A stretch of 43,640 nt of DNA from CAYPZU01 sp964415395 (GTDB taxonomy: Bacteria > Chlamydiota > Chlamydiia > Chlamydiales > SM23-39): assembly GCA_964415395.1 (NCBI GenBank), contig CAYPZU010000010.1, positions 1 through 43,640 on the forward strand, given 5' to 3'. Shown here one piece after another: positions 15,563 through 22,938 of this stretch (positions are counted from its first letter, which is position 1; the number at the start of each line of letters is the position of its first letter). The notes beneath the pieces were generated by a model. The model was not told the origin of the DNA. It did not search any database and saw only the letters and a program-made list of their open reading frames with translations. The position numbers and the translations under genes are program-made.

Positions 15563-15696
15563 TTGTGCTGTATTATAATGGCAAACCCATTACATATATA
15601 GTCCGATCTCCCCTCCCGGAAGGACAAACAGAAATTTGCTTGTTCAAAATGGCGATTTGGAGTAAAAACCTCTCTCCGTCCTTATTTAGATTTTAA
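15563..15696 (+). CDS. Hypothetical protein, C-terminal fragment (cut by gap)
   Basis: From the gap edge a plus-strand frame reads about 43 residues (LYYNGKPITYIVRSPLPEGQ... ending SPSLFRF) to TAA at 15694. It looks protein-like but has no start. It could be the end of a gene lost in the gap, or a gene remnant. Confidence 0.3.
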
Positions 15697-15800
15697 AAAA
15701 TCGGCAGATGGTAAAAAATAATTTTACAATTTATCAGGCTGTAGGATAGGAAAAGAAGACTAGTAATCGATGCGGCGATCCGCGTATTTTGGGAAAGGCA

Positions 15801-16277
15801 ATGAATATTAAGAGCGAACGACTAAAGAAACTGGAAACAGAACTCGAAGACCTTGAGCAGTGGATGAACCTGGGGCTTGTTCCTAAAAAGGATGTCGACA
15901 AGCACAAGGAAGAGATCCGCTCCCTGAAGACGAAGATCGACGAAGAGAAAGAGCGGCTCCGCTTCATGAAAGAAAGCGGCGAGATGGAAGAGTACGTGAC
16001 GCCGAAGCGCTCCCCTGCGAGACAGGCTTACGCCGAACCCCACACGCTGCCCGACATGGACATGGGCGACAACATGACCGACGCTGGTCTCGATATGGAG
16101 ACCGAAGCCTACGACATGGAGACGATCTCCGAAGAAGAGACCGAAGGCGGCGGCGGCGGAGCGACGGGCGAAGAGGAATCGACCCTTTCCGAAGAAGAAG
16201 AGGACGAAGATCCCTTTTCCGACCGGAACCGCTGGAAGCGCGGCATCCTCGAAGACCCCGATTCCGACAATTGGTGA
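15801..16277 (+). CDS. Acidic coiled-coil protein, CT053-like by position
   Basis: 158 residues from ATG 15801, which has GGAAAGG upstream; a TTG 12 bases earlier is less likely. Residues 1-60 form a Lys/Glu coiled coil (KLETELEDLEQWMNLGLVPK, then KKDVDKHKEEIRSLKTKIDE). The rest is disordered and very acidic, with GGGGG and EEEEDEDP tracts. In Chlamydia trachomatis a small hypothetical gene (CT053) lies between the hemN-like CT052 and sucA, the same setting. That gene has been reported, as far as I recall, among type III secretion candidates. The stop overlaps the hemW GTG (GTGA), so the two are coupled. Confidence 0.75.
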   Translation: MNIKSERLKKLETELEDLEQWMNLGLVPKKDVDKHKEEIRSLKTKIDEEKERLRFMKESGEMEEYVTPKRSPARQAYAEPHTLPDMDMGDNMTDAGLDMETEAYDMETISEEETEGGGGGATGEEESTLSEEEEDEDPFSDRNRWKRGILEDPDSDNW

Positions 16278-17374
16278 TCTCGCTTTATTTCCACATCCCT
16301 TTCTGCACGAAGAAGTGCCCCTACTGCCACTTCTATGTGATCCCGAACCGCGCCCTCTTCCGAGAGATTTTGAAAGAGGCGCTGCTCCGGGAATGGAATC
16401 TGCTCCGCCCGCTTTGGGCAGGAAAACAGATCGCCTCGATCTATTTCGGCGGGGGAACGCCCAGCCTGTTTCCGGAAGGGATCGAGTCGCTGCTGCGGGA
16501 AATCAGAGGCAGCGGAGTCTCTCTTTTGCCCGATTGCGAAATCACGATCGAGGCGAATCCCGAAGAGGGAAGCGAGGAGCTGTTTGCGCGCTTCCGCAAG
16601 ATGGGGGCGAACAGGATCAGCCTCGGAGTTCAATCGCTTGACGACCGTTCTCTCGAAACGCTGGAACGGGCGCACACGGCGAAAAAAGCCAAAGAGGCGA
16701 TTTTCGCGGCGAAGCGGAGCGGATTTGAAAACATCTCGATCGATTTGATGTACGATCTGCCCGAGCAGACCGAAGCGAGCTGGGCCTATTCTCTCGAACA
16801 GCTTCCCGAACTCTCAGTGCAGCATCTTTCGCTTTACAATCTGACGATCGAGCCGCATACGGCGTTTCACAAGCGGAAGGTGAAAACGGCGGGGAGCGAA
16901 ATGAGTTTCCGGCTCCTGCAGCGCGCGCTCGAGACGCTGGAGCGGGTCGGGCTGAAGCGCTACGAAATTTCGGCGTTTGCGAAGGAAGGGTTTGCATCGC
17001 GCCACAATTTGGGCTACTGGACAGGGCGCCCCTTTTTGGGGTTCGGCCCTTCGGCGTTCAGCTACTGGAATGGAGAACGCTACCGGAATATCGCCAACAT
17101 CCACCGCTACGATAAGCTGCTCAAAGAGGGAAAATCGCCGGTCGATTTCCGAGAGAGGCTCCCCTACCCTGCTGATCTGAAGGAGCTGCTCGCTGTGCAG
17201 CTCAGGACGGCGGCGGGAGTTGATTTAAGTTCGTTTCCCCAGCTTCCGGAAGAAACAATCGAAGCTCTCGAAAAACTGAAGCGCGCCTCGCTTCTCTTTC
17301 AAGAAGGGGCGCGCATTTATCTGACGAGCCAGGGAATGCTCCTCTACGACAGCGTCGCAGAGGAAATCATTTAA
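16274..17374 (+). CDS. hemW: Radical SAM heme chaperone HemW (CPO-III-like)
   Basis: 366 residues from GTG 16274. The radical-SAM cluster motif is Cys11-x3-Cys15-x2-Cys18 (PFCTKKCPYCHFY). It lacks the fourth cysteine of true HemN (CxxxCxxCxC), which places it in HemW. The SAM-binding YFGGGTPS follows. HemW binds heme and is thought to insert it into respiratory enzymes. Many genomes label it oxygen-independent coproporphyrinogen oxidase. A TTG one codon upstream is an alternative start. Its stop overlaps the convergent slyD-like stop on TTAA. Confidence 0.9.
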   Translation: MISLYFHIPFCTKKCPYCHFYVIPNRALFREILKEALLREWNLLRPLWAGKQIASIYFGGGTPSLFPEGIESLLREIRGSGVSLLPDCEITIEANPEEGSEELFARFRKMGANRISLGVQSLDDRSLETLERAHTAKKAKEAIFAAKRSGFENISIDLMYDLPEQTEASWAYSLEQLPELSVQHLSLYNLTIEPHTAFHKRKVKTAGSEMSFRLLQRALETLERVGLKRYEISAFAKEGFASRHNLGYWTGRPFLGFGPSAFSYWNGERYRNIANIHRYDKLLKEGKSPVDFRERLPYPADLKELLAVQLRTAAGVDLSSFPQLPEETIEALEKLKRASLLFQEGARIYLTSQGMLLYDSVAEEII

Positions 17375-17790
17375 GCTACATTCACCACTTTGAGACTGAA
17401 GCGAAGCGCTTTTCCTGCCAGCGGATGGTTGAAGTCGAGGACGATTTTTTCCCCTTTGAGTTCGTGGACGCGGATCGGATAGACGCCGCCGGAAGGATCT
17501 TGCACGCCGAGGACTGCGCCAGCGTAGCGGAACGGAGCGGGAACGGCTTCGGCGTCGACTTCTTTGAAGGCGTCGGTGAGGATCGGGCCGTATGCGTCTT
17601 CGGCGCGGAGCGTCACCTGTTTCGTGTCGCCGATTTTAAGGCCGAGGAGCGCCTGTTCGAGAGCGGGAAAAACCTGATGGGTTCCCAAAACGAAAACCAA
17701 CGGATCTTCGCCGACATTGCTGTCGATCTGCGTCCCGTCTTCCAAAAACACTGTGTACTCGATCGAAACCTTTTTTCCGCTCTTGATCAT
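17371..17790 (-). CDS. slyD: SlyD-type FKBP peptidyl-prolyl isomerase
   Basis: 139 residues. The FKBP half-domains (KKVSIEYTVFLEDGTQIDSN, LGTHQVFPALEQALLGLKIG) flank an insert-in-flap domain (AEDAYGPILTDAFKEV...), the arrangement of SlyD. The metal-binding His/Cys tail of E. coli SlyD is absent. It catalyses proline isomerisation and acts as a folding helper in the cytoplasm. It is the last gene of the leftward osmC-holA-methylase-slyD run, 41 bases after the methylase. Confidence 0.88.
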   Translation of the reverse strand: MIKSGKKVSIEYTVFLEDGTQIDSNVGEDPLVFVLGTHQVFPALEQALLGLKIGDTKQVTLRAEDAYGPILTDAFKEVDAEAVPAPFRYAGAVLGVQDPSGGVYPIRVHELKGEKIVLDFNHPLAGKALRFSLKVVNVA

Positions 17791-17831
17791 GCAGATCTCC
17801 AGTTTGATAATTAAACTTCTTATTGGAGGAT

Positions 17832-18539
17832 CTACGGATGGGAGTCAAGCAAAAAAACGGCGGGCTCTTTTTCTAAAACGAGCGAATGGTGTTTCCATTT
17901 TGAAACTGTTTGGGATACGACTTTCTGCGTCGGCAAAGTGAGGCTTGCGGCGACGCAAAGTTTGGTGTGCGGAGATAAAATCTGTTTCAATAATTCGAGC
18001 ATTTTCTGCGAGCGGTACGGCGCTTCGATCCAGATTTCGGTTTCGTTCCGCGAGCGTTTCTCCAGCTCTCTGATTTTCAATTCAAGTTCGGCTCCGTCTC
18101 TCGGCAGATAACCGTGAAAAGAAAATCTCTGTCCGCAGAATCCCGAGAGCTGCAGCGCCATCAAAATCGAAGAGGGGCCGGCGAACGTTTCGACGGGAAT
18201 GTTGTTCAACCGCGCACGCCACACAAGCGGCGCTCCCGGATCGGCGACGCACGGAAGCCCTGCGTCGGAAATCAGTCCCCATGTTTCGCCCTGCAATAAA
18301 GGGGCGAGAAAATCGTCGAGTTCTTTTTCCTGCGTATGTTCATTGAGCGTTTTGAGCGGCATGCGGGCCATTTCGTCGTGCGGCAGGAAACGGCGCAGAT
18401 AGCGGCGCGCCGCTTTTTCGCTTTCGGCGATGAGTCCGTTGACCGTTTTCACCGCGGCTCCTACGCCTGCCGGCAAATAGAGTTCATGCGGCTGGCTCTC
18501 GTCGAGCAGATTGGGCAGAAGGAGCAGTTTACCGGACAT
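17832..18539 (-). CDS. Tetrapyrrole-methylase-family SAM methyltransferase (RsmI-related)
   Basis: 235 residues with the family's landmarks: ISDAGLPCVADPGAPLVWRA (the GxPxxxDPG loop), ETFAGPSSILMAL, and the RFSFHGYLPRD segment. RsmI methylates 16S rRNA C1402. This protein is shorter than RsmI (about 285) and lacks its usual N-terminal start (YVVPTPIGNL), reading LLLLPNLLDES instead, so it is a paralogue, not RsmI itself. Its substrate is not known to me. It overlaps the holA stop by 11 bases; chlamydiae keep this pair adjacent. Confidence 0.82.
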   Translation of the reverse strand: MSGKLLLLPNLLDESQPHELYLPAGVGAAVKTVNGLIAESEKAARRYLRRFLPHDEMARMPLKTLNEHTQEKELDDFLAPLLQGETWGLISDAGLPCVADPGAPLVWRARLNNIPVETFAGPSSILMALQLSGFCGQRFSFHGYLPRDGAELELKIRELEKRSRNETEIWIEAPYRSQKMLELLKQILSPHTKLCVAASLTLPTQKVVSQTVSKWKHHSLVLEKEPAVFLLDSHP

Positions 18540-19506
18540 GGAGGCAGCTCCGGAAGAGGTCGAGGAGAGCCGATGTTTGGCTCGACTGGCTGCGGGAGAG
18601 CAGCTCGATCTCGAAGAGTTTCTCGAGCGCTTTTTTAAAATAGGCGGAGCCGAGGCGAGCTGCGGCGGAGGCTTTTTTCTCGAGCGCCTTCGGCCACATT
18701 TTGGGAAGGTATCCGCTCCACTCGTCTGCGGGCACTTTCCCTTCGATGAGCGCGGAAAGTTTCAGTCCAATCGAAAGCTGCGAGCGCAAAAGAGGGAGCA
18801 GCGCGTGGAAAGAGGATGAGTCGAGAGGTGGAAATTCCTTCCCGTCCCAAATCACATCGTCGGCCGTTTGCCAGAGAGTGTGGCTGCGGCTTGGAGCGGA
18901 GACGGCTAAAACGTCGCTCCGTTCGATCGAGGGGCGGTCTCCCGCGTAGCAGATGAGTTTATCGATTTCCGATTCGAGAACGGCGGCGTCCTTCTCCATC
19001 CGCTCGAGGAGGAGCTGGAGCGCGTCGAGCGCAAGCCTCTTGCCTGCGTTTTGGGCTCTTTCCGCAAGCTGTTCGCCGAGCCGCTTTTCCTTGTCCCACG
19101 GTTTTTCGTCGGTCAGATCAAGGACGACGCCCTGCTTTTCGATCGCGGCGGCGTGAGGCGTTTTGGCGCGCGAGCCGAGGAGCAGATAGCCTCCTGAAAT
19201 GGGCGTGCGGAGGAGCGTTTCGATTTCTTTTTTCGGGGCTTTTTCCATTTCGTCGAGAACGACGATCGGATCGCCGCCGAGCAGAAAAGGGCTTTGGAGC
19301 GCGTCGAGGAGATCGCGGAGCGAAAAATCGGTTCCGCTGAAGCGGGTAGGAAACGTGTCTGGAGTAGAAAGGCAGGAAAGGATCGCGTCGAGCGCAGAGG
19401 CCCGTTCGAAATCATCCGGAACGGCAACCAGATAGACGCGGCAGAGGTTGTTCGGGGCTGCGCTGGAAAGATGCTTTTGGAACGATTTAAGATTCTGGTA
19501 GCGCAA
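18529..19506 (-). CDS. holA: DNA polymerase III delta subunit (clamp-loader), HolA-like
   Basis: 325 residues, the family's normal size. The N-terminal AAA+-like region has LRDLLDALQSPFLLGGDPIV and VVLDEME, typical of delta. The middle has LERMEKDAAVLESEIDKLIC, the conserved delta helix, and the C-terminal part is a helical collar (FHALLPLLRSQLSIGLKLSA). Delta opens the beta clamp for the replicase. Sequence identity in this family is low, so the call rests on these patterns and on the neighbour order known from Chlamydia. It begins 3 bases after the osmC stop. Confidence 0.82.
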   Translation of the reverse strand: MRYQNLKSFQKHLSSAAPNNLCRVYLVAVPDDFERASALDAILSCLSTPDTFPTRFSGTDFSLRDLLDALQSPFLLGGDPIVVLDEMEKAPKKEIETLLRTPISGGYLLLGSRAKTPHAAAIEKQGVVLDLTDEKPWDKEKRLGEQLAERAQNAGKRLALDALQLLLERMEKDAAVLESEIDKLICYAGDRPSIERSDVLAVSAPSRSHTLWQTADDVIWDGKEFPPLDSSSFHALLPLLRSQLSIGLKLSALIEGKVPADEWSGYLPKMWPKALEKKASAAARLGSAYFKKALEKLFEIELLSRSQSSQTSALLDLFRSCLHVR

Positions 19507-19509
19507 CGG

Positions 19510-19917
19510 TCAGAGTCCCCATACGAAATCGTATTCGAGCTTGATGTCGGGATGGAGGCTGTAGTGGACCGGGCACTGGGCGGCGGCCTTTTCGAGCTTT
19601 TCGCGTTCGATGGCGCTAGGCGTCAGCGGGCAGCGGAAGCGGACGATGATTTTGCCAACCCGGCGCGGCGCGGTATCGGCCATTTGCTTTTCGACTTCCG
19701 CCGAACACCCCTTCAGGTCGACGCCGATTTTGCGCGCGGCGATGGCCATGAGGGTCATCATGCAGGTGGAGAGGCTCGCCGCCACGAGATCGGTCGGAGA
19801 GAACATTTCCCCGCTTCCCATATTGTCTTTCGGCGCGTCGGTTTCGATCCGGGCTCCCGCTTCATGAATGCACTCCGTTCTCAAATCCCCGAGATACCGA
19901 ACCTTCATTTTGACCAT
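19510..19917 (-). CDS. OsmC/Ohr-family thiol peroxidase
   Basis: 135 residues with the two reactive cysteines in SLSTCMMTLMA and AAQCPVHYSL. The front strand MKVRYLGDLRTECIHEAGAR and the block SPTDLVAASL are standard for OsmC. Members reduce organic hydroperoxides. The spacing fits the YhfA/OsmC-like branch better than Ohr. It leads the leftward four-gene run ending in slyD. Confidence 0.88.
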   Translation of the reverse strand: MVKMKVRYLGDLRTECIHEAGARIETDAPKDNMGSGEMFSPTDLVAASLSTCMMTLMAIAARKIGVDLKGCSAEVEKQMADTAPRRVGKIIVRFRCPLTPSAIEREKLEKAAAQCPVHYSLHPDIKLEYDFVWGL

Positions 19918-20026
19918 GCCAACACCTTTTGAGTTCCCACCAATCTATCAATAAATCAATCGAAAAAGCAATTGCATTTTAAGCAGAGCGATTTGCATAG
20001 TGTCCGCTCAAAAAAAGAGGTTCTTT

Positions 20027-20407
20027 ATGGCTCATATCATCCAATCGATTGGAAACTCGCTTCGCGGCCTCATGATCCCGGAAGAAAGAGAACAATCGCG
20101 CCGCGACTTGAAGAGCAAACTCGAAATGGCAAAGACCGCAGCCATCGCTGCAGCGGCGGCCTTCACGATCCTTTTTCTTCTGATCCCGAAAATCACTCTC
20201 TTCCTTCTTTTCCTGCCGGAGGCGTATCTCTTCTATGAGACTGCCGTCGTTCTTTCCAACGCCCAGGATCTTGTCGACCGGATCGCGATTGAAGGAATCG
20301 GGGGGCTGAACCGGGACAATGTAGTCGAGCAGGCGACGCGCGGCGCTCCGGCCTTCCGCGCCCTCGCCCGCTTTGCAATCACCCGCCTTCAAAACGCCGA
20401 AGTCTAA
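20027..20407 (+). CDS. Small membrane protein, 126 aa
   Basis: Start at ATG 20027, preceded by AAGAGG; an earlier in-frame start at 20000 has no such site. A basic, charged N-terminus (EEREQSRRDLKSKLEMAKT) is followed by a strong hydrophobic region at about 42-72 (AAIAAAAAFTILFLLIPKIT and LFLLFLPEAYLFYE) that could form a hairpin in a membrane. The C-terminal 45 residues are soluble. The two close hydrophobic arms resemble the bilobed segment of chlamydial inclusion-membrane proteins; that is only a shape match. Confidence 0.7.
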   Translation: MAHIIQSIGNSLRGLMIPEEREQSRRDLKSKLEMAKTAAIAAAAAFTILFLLIPKITLFLLFLPEAYLFYETAVVLSNAQDLVDRIAIEGIGGLNRDNVVEQATRGAPAFRALARFAITRLQNAEV

Positions 20408-20439
20408 AAGGATAAACTACGGGCCCTGCTATCTTTCTT

Positions 20440-20600
20440 ATCATGCCTGATCATGCCATCCCGGCCTCCGAAGAGCGTCTCGTTCTTCGGGGCGGGATGA
20501 TCCTGTTTCAGCTTTTACCAAGATACTTGTTCACAGCAAGAAAAACAGGATAGGCAGGATGACGGCTCGCTATGCGAGCCTAAGGATAGGAAAGATAAAA
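20440..20600. repeat. Intergenic CAGGAT/TCCTGT hairpin repeat, copy 1
   Basis: GCAAGAAAAACAGGATAGGC plus AGGAT (20536-20560) matches 36122-36146 with one mismatch in 25. A perfect hairpin GGCTCGC-TAT-GCGAGCC follows (20564-20580). Upstream, an imperfect inverted repeat with TTCTTCGGGG (about 20460-20500) is also echoed at 36171-36180. No gene is seen in 20408-20765 apart from these structures. Confidence 0.65.
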
Positions 20601-20604
20601 TACA

Positions 20605-20683
20605 GGCCGCCGGAATCAGCCTCGGAAATCGAGGCTGGCTGCGCCAATGGCGCAGCAGCAAACTCCGTTTGCTTCCGGCGGCC
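20605..20683. repeat. Cloverleaf-shaped element (outer stem with three hairpins)
   Basis: Outer 10-bp stem GGCCGCCGGA (20605-20614) and TCCGGCGGCC (20674-20683). Inside, with almost no spare bases, lie three perfect hairpins: CAGCCTCG/CGAGGCTG (20617-20637, 5-base loop), GCTGCGCC/GGCGCAGC (20638-20656, loop AAT) and AGCAAAC/GTTTGCT (20657-20673, loop TCC). It is not a tRNA: there is no anticodon loop size, T-arm or CCA. It may be a structured RNA, a terminator for the upstream unit, or part of the modular repeat beside it. Confidence 0.7.
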
Positions 20684-20765
20684 ATTTTCTACCTGTAATT
20701 ACAATTAATTTTAGCGGCAAATTAGCTATCTTGACTTTGACGCTATTGTTATGTATTGTAATTGC

Positions 20766-20897
20766 ATGATTTTCTTCAGAAAGAAAAAGACAATTCAAAA
20801 AAAAGCTAAACCGGCGCAGGCCGCTCCCCAGGAGCGCATTCTGACTGCAGAGGGTTGGCGACGCAAAGCGCTTAAGCGGGCGAAACCGGCGAAGTAG
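20766..20897 (+). CDS. Possible small basic protein, 43 aa
   Basis: ATG 20766 to TAG 20895-20897 encodes a very basic peptide starting MIFFRKKKTIQKKAKPAQAA and containing ERILTAEGWRRKALKRAKPA. There is no clear ribosome-binding site. It overlaps the convergent parA end by 26 bases. The ILTAEGWRR block looks like a constrained motif, which is why I keep it, but its reality is uncertain. Confidence 0.35.
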   Translation: MIFFRKKKTIQKKAKPAQAAPQERILTAEGWRRKALKRAKPAK

Positions 20898-21684
20898 GCG
20901 GCGCCGCTGGCGGCGCTACCGCCCTAAGCTGCTCCTGCCCAATGATCTCCTGAGCCAATTTCCGGTAGTCGTGCGACCCGTTGCAAGAGGGGTCGTAGGA
21001 TGTGATCGGCTTGAGGTGGAGGGGGGCTTCCGCGAGGCGGATATTCTCCCGAATCACAGACGTGCAAACTTTTCCTTCAAAACGGCTTCGGAGCTGCTCC
21101 AGAACCTCTTGAGAGTGCTTCGTCCGGTAGTCGACGCGGCAGGCGAGGATGCCAGTGATCTCGAGTTTTGGGTTGAGGCGCTGCTTGACGACGTTGATCG
21201 TTTTCAGGAGCTGGACCAGGCCGTGGAGGGCCATGACGTGGGCTTCTACGGGAACCAGGACTTCATTGGCCATCGTTAAAGCGTTGAGGGAGAGGATGCC
21301 CAGCGTAGGCGGGCAGTCGATCAGTACATAGTCCCAGGGTTTATTCGGGACGAGTTCCAGTTTATTTTTGAGAATGCTCTCGGACGCCACCTCGTTGGCG
21401 AGCGCCTTTTCGACCCCGGCGAGGAGCTGGGAAGAAGGGATCATGTGGAGCTGTTCGAATTCGGTTTTCTCAACGGCGTCTTCGATTTTGCCGTCTTCCG
21501 TGAGGATGTCGAAGAGCCCTTTCCCTTTTTCCTTGAATCCGTACCAGAGGGAGGCTGAAGCCTGGGGGTCCATGTCGACCAAAAGGACTTTTTTCTTGGC
21601 CTCGGCGAGCGCCGCTGCGAGGTTCACGGCTGTCGTGGTTTTTCCCGAACCGCCTTTCTGGTTGACAATAGCAATTGTGCGCAT
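20872..21684 (-). CDS. parA: ParA/Soj-type partition ATPase
   Basis: 270 residues from ATG 21684, chosen for the GGGGAG site upstream and because MRTIAIVNQKGG is the canonical start. The deviant Walker A KGGSGKTTTAVNLA, VLLVDMDPQASAS and the Walker B VLIDCPP are intact. ParA proteins move or position chromosomes, plasmids or other cargo by ATP-driven nucleoid binding. No parB follows, so it may be an orphan ParA/MinD-like positioning ATPase. The C-terminus carries a Pro/Ala-rich tail of about 16 residues (VAPPAAPPTSPVSPA), unusual for the family. Confidence 0.92.
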   Translation of the reverse strand: MRTIAIVNQKGGSGKTTTAVNLAAALAEAKKKVLLVDMDPQASASLWYGFKEKGKGLFDILTEDGKIEDAVEKTEFEQLHMIPSSQLLAGVEKALANEVASESILKNKLELVPNKPWDYVLIDCPPTLGILSLNALTMANEVLVPVEAHVMALHGLVQLLKTINVVKQRLNPKLEITGILACRVDYRTKHSQEVLEQLRSRFEGKVCTSVIRENIRLAEAPLHLKPITSYDPSCNGSHDYRKLAQEIIGQEQLRAVAPPAAPPTSPVSPA

Positions 21685-21994
21685 AGAGCTGATCTCCCCT
21701 TTCAGTCCTAGATATATTCCATTCAAGAGAGCCTATCAAGTAAAAACTATACATAAATGAATTTGAAAGTTGGGAATATGACAAGGAGGCGCCCTGAGTT
21801 TGAGCCAGGCAAAGCCGGCGCCGAAGCAGCTAAACTTAAAAAGTTTAGCGATGCAGGCGGGATCAAAATCAGTGGCTGCCCGACGCAGTCAGAAACCAAT
21901 TTTTGAATTCATTTGTGTATATACAACACCTTATTTTCATTTCCGCTTTAGCCAGGGTTTTGGTATAAATAATGGCGCAAAACGAAGGATATCT
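21685..21994. promoter_or_regulatory. Divergent region between parA and fabI
   Basis: 310 bases. A strong AAGGAGG (21782-21788) precedes no good start: a TTG at 21800 opens a frame that runs into fabI, and ATG 21778 opens a 42-codon frame containing the site itself. A small inverted repeat AAACTTAAAAAGTTT lies near 21833-21847. For fabI, TATAAA at 21964-21969 and AAGGAT 6 bases before the ATG are visible. Confidence 0.4.
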
Positions 21995-22938
21995 ATGCTC
22001 GGAATCAATCTGAAAGGGAAAAAAGCTTTGATCGTAGGGATCGGCGACGACCAGGGCTTCGGCTGGGCCATCGCCAAGGCTCTCGCGGAAGCGGGCGCTG
22101 AAATCCTGATCGGCACCTGGGCTCCTATCGTCAGAATCTTCACCACTTCCTGGAACAACGGGAAATTCGACGAATCGCGCAAACTGAGCAACGGCGAGCT
22201 GATGACCTACTCGAAGCTCTACCCGATCGACGCCGTTTTCGATAAAATGGAAGACGTTCCTCAGGAAGTCAAAGAGAATAAGCGGTATGCGGAACTATCC
22301 GGCTATACGGTTTCCGACGTCGCCGAGCAAGTCAAAGCCGATTTCGGCCAGATCGACATCCTGGTCCACAGCCTGGCGAACGCCCCTGAAGTGACGAAGA
22401 ACCTCCTCGACACCTCCCGCAAAGGCTATCTCGCCGCTATGAGTTCGTCTGCCTATTCGTTCATCAGCCTGCTGGCCCACTTCGGCCCTCTGATGACCCC
22501 TGGCGGATCGGCCCTTTCCCTCACCTATATCGCATCCGAGCGGGTGATCCCCGGCTACGGAGGCGGCATGAGTTCTGNNNNNNNNNNTCTGCGAAAGCGG
22601 CGCTCGAGAGCGACACCCGCACGCTCGCGTGGGAAGCGGGGCGCAAGTGGAACATCCGCGTCAACGCGATTTCCGCAGGCCCGCTCCGAAGCCGAGCTGC
22701 CCGCGCGATCGGGATGATCGACGACATGATCGCCTATTCGAAAGCAAATGCGCCGCTTGTTAAGGATCTGGAACCGGAAGAAGTGGGCGCCGCCTCGGCG
22801 TTCCTCCTCTCTCCCCTCTCTTCAGCAATCACTGGCAGCGTTATCTATGTAGACAATGGAATGCATGCAATGGGCCTTGCGGTCGACAGCAGCGCGATCC
22901 AGTCGAATGAGAAATACTCTAAAGCAGCTTCAGTGTAA
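21995..22938 (+). CDS. fabI: Enoyl-ACP reductase, plant/chlamydial FabI type (broken by gap)
   Basis: The start ATG 21995 follows AAGGAT. The NAD-binding IGDDQGFGWAIAKALAEAGA opens the protein, and the catalytic tyrosine lies in GYGGGMSS just before the N run. After the gap the frame continues SAKAALESDTRTLAWEAG with the catalytic lysine, then VNAISAGPL and a C-terminal DNGMHAMGL. FabI reduces enoyl-ACP with NADH in the last step of fatty-acid elongation. The long inserts (WAPIVRIFTTSW, YPIDAVFDKMEDVPQE) are those of plant and chlamydial enzymes. The frame shifts across the ten N, but the flanks overlap by TCTG; collapsing them restores a continuous gene of about 310 codons. Confidence 0.93.
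22578..22587. other. Assembly gap inside fabI, probably an unmerged overlap
   Basis: The left flank ends AGTTCTG and the right flank begins TCTGCGAAAGCG. Merging on TCTG gives codons for GMSSAKAA, the conserved catalytic segment of this enzyme family, so no real bases seem to be missing. Confidence 0.85.

Noticed and set aside
20605..20683. tRNA gene
   Set aside because: Four-armed shape, but arm and loop sizes, T-arm bases and acceptor end do not fit a tRNA.
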